Below are positions 61,216 through 64,000 of a stretch of DNA of 64,000 bases, piece after piece. The notes beneath the pieces are model-generated. The model was not told the origin of the DNA and searched no databases. It saw nothing but the letters and a program-made list of their open reading frames with translations. The DNA lies in contig NZ_CP055930.1 of the NCBI RefSeq assembly GCF_013927005.1, positions 2,542,001 to 2,606,000 of the forward strand, written 5' to 3'. Origin of the DNA: Enterobacter sp. RHBSTW-00175 (lineage in GTDB: Bacteria; Pseudomonadota; Gammaproteobacteria; Enterobacterales; Enterobacteriaceae). A program made the position numbers and the translations under genes. The first letter of the stretch is position 1. Every line of letters begins with the position of its first letter.

Positions 61216-62091
61216 ATGACGCGCAGCTATATTCCCCTTAATTCGCTTCGTGCATTCGAAGCCGCCGCCAGGCACCTCAGCTTTACTCATGCGGCGATTG
61301 AGCTGAATGTCACCCATTCCGCCATTAGCCAGCAGGTGAAAGCACTGGAGCAGCACCTTAACTGCCAGCTGTTCGTGCGCGTCTCTCGTGGCCTGATGCT
61401 GACCACGGAAGGTGAGAATTTATTGCCGGTGCTGAACGACTCTTTTGATCGCATTGCCGGAATGCTGGACCGCTTTAGCCGTCATCGGGCGCAGGAAAAA
61501 CTCAAAATTGGCGTTGTCGGGACCTTCGCTACCGGTTGTTTATTTCCGCTGCTTGAGGATTTTCGCCGCAGTTACCCGCATATTGACCTCCAGCTTTCCA
61601 CGCATAACAACCGGGTCGATCCGGCCGCCGAAGGGCTGGATTACACGATCCGCTACGGTGGAGGTGCATGGCATGGCACTGAGGCCATTTTTCTTTGCGC
61701 AGCGCCGCTGGCTCCTCTTTGCTCGCCGGAGTTCGCCGACAGGCTGCACGCGCCCGCTGATATTCTGAAATTTACCCTTCTGCGTTCCTATCGACGTGAT
61801 GAATGGTCGGCATGGATGCAGGCCGCAGGTGAACCACCACCTTCACCGACACATCGGGTTATGGTGTTTGATTCATCCGTTACCATGCTGGAAGCCGCGC
61901 AGGCGGGCGTGGGGATTGCCATCGCACCGGTCGACATGTTTGCCCATCTGCTGAATAGCGAGCGTATCGTGCAGCCGTTTGCCACGCAGATCGATCTTGG
62001 CAGTTACTGGCTAACGCGATTGCAGTCACGGACTGAAACCCCTGCAATGCACGAGTTTGCGCTGTGGCTGGTGGGGAAGATGCAGAAATAA
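61216..62091 (+). CDS. ampR: LysR-type regulator AmpR
   Basis: 291 residues with N-terminal HTH (FTHAAIELNVTHSAISQQVKALE) and effector domain (DYTIRYGGGAWHGTEA, FDSSVTMLEAAQAG). AmpR represses ampC when bound by UDP-MurNAc-pentapeptide and activates it with anhydro-muropeptides. Divergent from ampC. Resistance-associated residues in the effector pocket look wild-type, but I cannot verify each one. Confidence 0.96.
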   Translation: MTRSYIPLNSLRAFEAAARHLSFTHAAIELNVTHSAISQQVKALEQHLNCQLFVRVSRGLMLTTEGENLLPVLNDSFDRIAGMLDRFSRHRAQEKLKIGVVGTFATGCLFPLLEDFRRSYPHIDLQLSTHNNRVDPAAEGLDYTIRYGGGAWHGTEAIFLCAAPLAPLCSPEFADRLHAPADILKFTLLRSYRRDEWSAWMQAAGEPPPSPTHRVMVFDSSVTMLEAAQAGVGIAIAPVDMFAHLLNSERIVQPFATQIDLGSYWLTRLQSRTETPAMHEFALWLVGKMQK

Positions 62092-62118
62092 AAAGGCCCG
62101 CCGGATGGCGGGCCTTTT
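62091..62118. terminator. Bidirectional terminator between ampR and frdD
   Basis: AAAAGGCCCGCC/GGCGGGCCTTTT perfect 12-bp stem overlapping the ampR stop; serves both convergent genes. Confidence 0.93.
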
Positions 62119-62121
62119 CAG

Positions 62122-62481
62122 TCAGATGGTGACCACGGCAATCAGCGTGACCACGGTCAGAATGGTTGCCAGACCGTAGAATACCCATTTGCCGCTCGGG
62201 ACATGGATTTTCAGGTCATGCATCGCATGGTGAATACGATGCAGACCACACCACAGCGGCAGGACAATCATCAGGAAGATGAATACGCGGCCAATAAAGC
62301 TGCCCGCAAACGCCAGCACGCGATCGTAGCCAAGCGCATCGCCCGGGAACAGCCCCAGCGGCAGCATAATGCCAACCAGCAGGATGATAACCGGCGCGAT
62401 GATGGCGCTCCACATGCCGCCTGCGCCAAACAGACCCCAGAAGACCGGCTCGTCTGAACGTTTTGGATTTGGATTGATCAC
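62122..62481 (-). CDS. frdD: Fumarate reductase membrane subunit FrdD
   Basis: GTG at 62481 (GGAGACT upstream) gives 119 residues beginning [21 protein letters not shown], the E. coli length; the longer frame to 62511 overlaps frdC. Three helices. With FrdC it anchors the complex and binds menaquinol. Confidence 0.96.
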   Translation of the reverse strand: MINPNPKRSDEPVFWGLFGAGGMWSAIIAPVIILLVGIMLPLGLFPGDALGYDRVLAFAGSFIGRVFIFLMIVLPLWCGLHRIHHAMHDLKIHVPSGKWVFYGLATILTVVTLIAVVTI

Positions 62482-62491
62482 AGTAGTCTCC

Positions 62492-62887
62492 TTACCAGAA
62501 CAGTGCGACAAACAGAATGACCACAGTGACTATCGCCGTCACTGCCCACAGCCCTTTAATGACCGGCTCTGGCCCCATTTTCTCGCCTTTTACGATGATA
62601 TTCGCCGCTTTTGGTGCCAGTTCAAACCAGGTTTTAGTATGAAGCAGCGCCGCTGCAAGCACGAGAAGGTTCAGGATCACCACAATCGGGTTTTGCAGGA
62701 AGCCCACAAAATTCGCCCAGGTTTCCGGGCCATGTTTGAGGGCAAACACTCCGTACATCAGTTCAATGCTAAACCAGACCGCCGGTACAGCCGTGCCTTC
62801 ACGCAGCATATAGAAGCGATAAAACGGCAGATTTTTCCACCAGGTGGACGGCATTGGCCGCACGTAGGCTTTGCGTTTAGTCGTCAT
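62492..62887 (-). CDS. frdC: Fumarate reductase membrane subunit FrdC
   Basis: 131 residues from the second of two adjacent ATGs, better spaced from [37 protein letters not shown] is the E. coli pattern and includes Glu29, involved in quinol chemistry. Confidence 0.96.
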   Translation of the reverse strand: MTTKRKAYVRPMPSTWWKNLPFYRFYMLREGTAVPAVWFSIELMYGVFALKHGPETWANFVGFLQNPIVVILNLLVLAAALLHTKTWFELAPKAANIIVKGEKMGPEPVIKGLWAVTAIVTVVILFVALFW

Positions 62888-62897
62888 CATGCACTCC

Positions 62898-63632
62898 TTA
62901 GCGTGGTTTCAGGGTAGCGATAAGAAAGTCTTTCGAGCTTTCAACTTTACCCTGCTGAATGGCGGCGGCCGGATCGACATGCTTCGGACAGACTTCGGAG
63001 CAGTAACCGACAAAAGTACAGCTCCAGACGCCGTTCTGGCTGTTAAGCTGCGCCATACGTTCTTTTTTACCGTGGTCGCGGCTGTCTTCGTTATAGCGAT
63101 GCGCCAGGGTAATGGCCGCCGGGCCGATGAACTCTTTATTCAGACCGAACTGCGGACAGGCGGCATAGCACAGGCCGCAGTTGATGCAGCCGGAGAACTG
63201 ATGGTATTTCGCCATCTGCGCCGGGGTCTGGGTGTTTGGCCCCTGATCCGGTGTGCGCGGGTTGCCGATGATGTACGGCTTAATTGCTTCCAGGCTTTCG
63301 ATAAAGTGGGTCATATCGACCACCAGATCGCGCTCGATCGGGAAGTTGCCCAGCGCTTCAACCTTGATACCTTTGGTGTATTCGCGCAGGAAGGTCTTAC
63401 AAGCCAGCTTTGGCACCTTGTTGACCATCATGCCGCAGGAGCCGCAAATTGCCATACGGCAGGACCAGCGGTAGCTCAGGTCTGGTGCCAGGTTGTCTTT
63501 AATGTAGCCGAGCGCATCCAGCAGGGAGGTTTGCTCGTCGTAAGGCACTTCGTAGAAAGCGCTGTGCGGGGCGGAGTCCACTTCCGGGTTGTAGCGCACC
63601 ACTTCAACTTTCAGTTTTTGCATCTCAGCCAT
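62898..63632 (-). CDS. frdB: Fumarate reductase iron-sulfur subunit FrdB
   Basis: 244 residues; start [17 protein letters not shown] overlaps frdA by 8 nt. The [2Fe-2S] motif ([10 protein letters not shown]…C) and the two C-terminal clusters ([23 protein letters not shown]) are intact. It passes electrons from menaquinol to FrdA. Confidence 0.97.
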   Translation of the reverse strand: MAEMQKLKVEVVRYNPEVDSAPHSAFYEVPYDEQTSLLDALGYIKDNLAPDLSYRWSCRMAICGSCGMMVNKVPKLACKTFLREYTKGIKVEALGNFPIERDLVVDMTHFIESLEAIKPYIIGNPRTPDQGPNTQTPAQMAKYHQFSGCINCGLCYAACPQFGLNKEFIGPAAITLAHRYNEDSRDHGKKERMAQLNSQNGVWSCTFVGYCSEVCPKHVDPAAAIQQGKVESSKDFLIATLKPR

Positions 63633-64000
63633 TCGCCTTCTCCTTCTTCTCGGCGGCTTCTGCTTCTGCACCGTAAACGCGTTTCGCCGGCGGCAATGTG
63701 GTGATCTTCACGTCGCTGTAGTCCAGACGCGTGGTCCCATCCGCATCGCGCCAGGCGAGGGTGTGTTTCAGGAAGTTGACATCGTCACGTTCGGTGCAGC
63801 CTTCATCCAGACGCTGATGGGCGCCGCGTGACTCTTTACGGGCCAGCGCAGAGTGCGCCATACATTCGGCCACGTTCAGGCCGTGTCCCAGTTCAATGGT
63901 GTACAGCAGGTCGGTATTGAACACGCTGGAGGTATCGGTGATACGCACACGCTTGAAGCGCTCCTGCAACTCCGCCAGCTTATCGACGGTTTTTTGCATC
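63625..64000 (-). CDS. frdA: Fumarate reductase flavoprotein FrdA, C-terminal part
   Basis: The last about 125 residues of FrdA ([41 protein letters not shown]…LPPAKRVYG…KEKANG); the gene continues beyond the window. The frdABCD operon enables anaerobic fumarate respiration. The linker before KKEKANG is shorter than in K-12. Confidence 0.96.
   Translation of the reverse strand, partial: MQKTVDKLAELQERFKRVRITDTSSVFNTDLLYTIELGHGLNVAECMAHSALARKESRGAHQRLDEGCTERDDVNFLKHTLAWRDADGTTRLDYSDVKITTLPPAKRVYGAEAEAAEKKEKANG

Overview
The window is enterobacterial chromosome carrying one end of an integrated conjugative element (ICE). The ordinary chromosome (about 43.95-64 kb) follows the gene order of the 94-minute region of Escherichia coli: tRNA-Phe, yjdC, dsbD, cutA, dcuA, aspA, fxsA, yjeH, groS-groL, yjeI, epmB, efp, ecnA-ecnB, gdx, blc, ampC, frdDCBA. 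It also has ecnR and a divergent ampR-ampC pair between blc and frdD, as in Enterobacter and Citrobacter. The AmpC sequence looks like the Enterobacter ACT/MIR type, so an Enterobacter cloacae complex member or close relative is the best guess.

The ICE occupies 1 to about 43.95 kb and ends at the 3' end of tRNA-Phe, beside its tyrosine integrase (42730-43761). Its type IV secretion genes (VirB4-like ATPase, TIGR03757/03756/03755-like proteins, TraG-like protein, DUF3742-like protein), MOBH-type TraI_2 protein, UvrD-like helicase and ArdC-like antirestriction protein match the SPI-7/PAPI-1 family of genomic-island ICEs. The other end lies outside the window.

Several cargo blocks interrupt this backbone. 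(1) 1365-8566 is a 7.2-kb element with Tn7-like ends and a perfect 5-bp target duplication (CGAGG). It has no transposase. It carries a ribbon-helix-helix regulator, two different adenine-type DNA methyltransferases, an unknown protein, and an McrB-like ATPase with an McrC-like nuclease. (2) 14.4-18.3 kb is a graveyard of IS66, IS3-family and IS630 sequences with a broken umuC. (3) 18.48-19.33 kb is densely structured and apparently non-coding, and it precedes a second tyrosine recombinase. It begins with tandem STAXI-like RNA modules that recur at 29.0 kb with compensatory base changes. (4) 21.27-27.06 kb is an E. coli-type lac operon: lacI, lacZ, a lacY lacking six codons, and a lacA cut by IS1. 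Two IS1 copies follow, each with a broken insB. (5) 34.7-39.2 kb is AT-rich and encodes a second McrBC-like pair, a coiled-coil AAA+ ATPase and a DUF2357/PD-(D/E)XK nuclease (CoCoNuT-like).

Between 29.2 and 34.4 kb a run of ICE accessory genes shows a recurring leader design. A segment followed by a U-tract can pair either with an upstream decoy or with the gene's own Shine-Dalgarno sequence. Overall the ICE combines transfer genes, antirestriction, two restriction-type defence systems and a sugar-utilisation operon. The flanking chromosome supplies fumarate respiration, aspartate/fumarate metabolism, chaperonin, EF-P modification, inducible AmpC and a guanidine-II riboswitch-controlled exporter.
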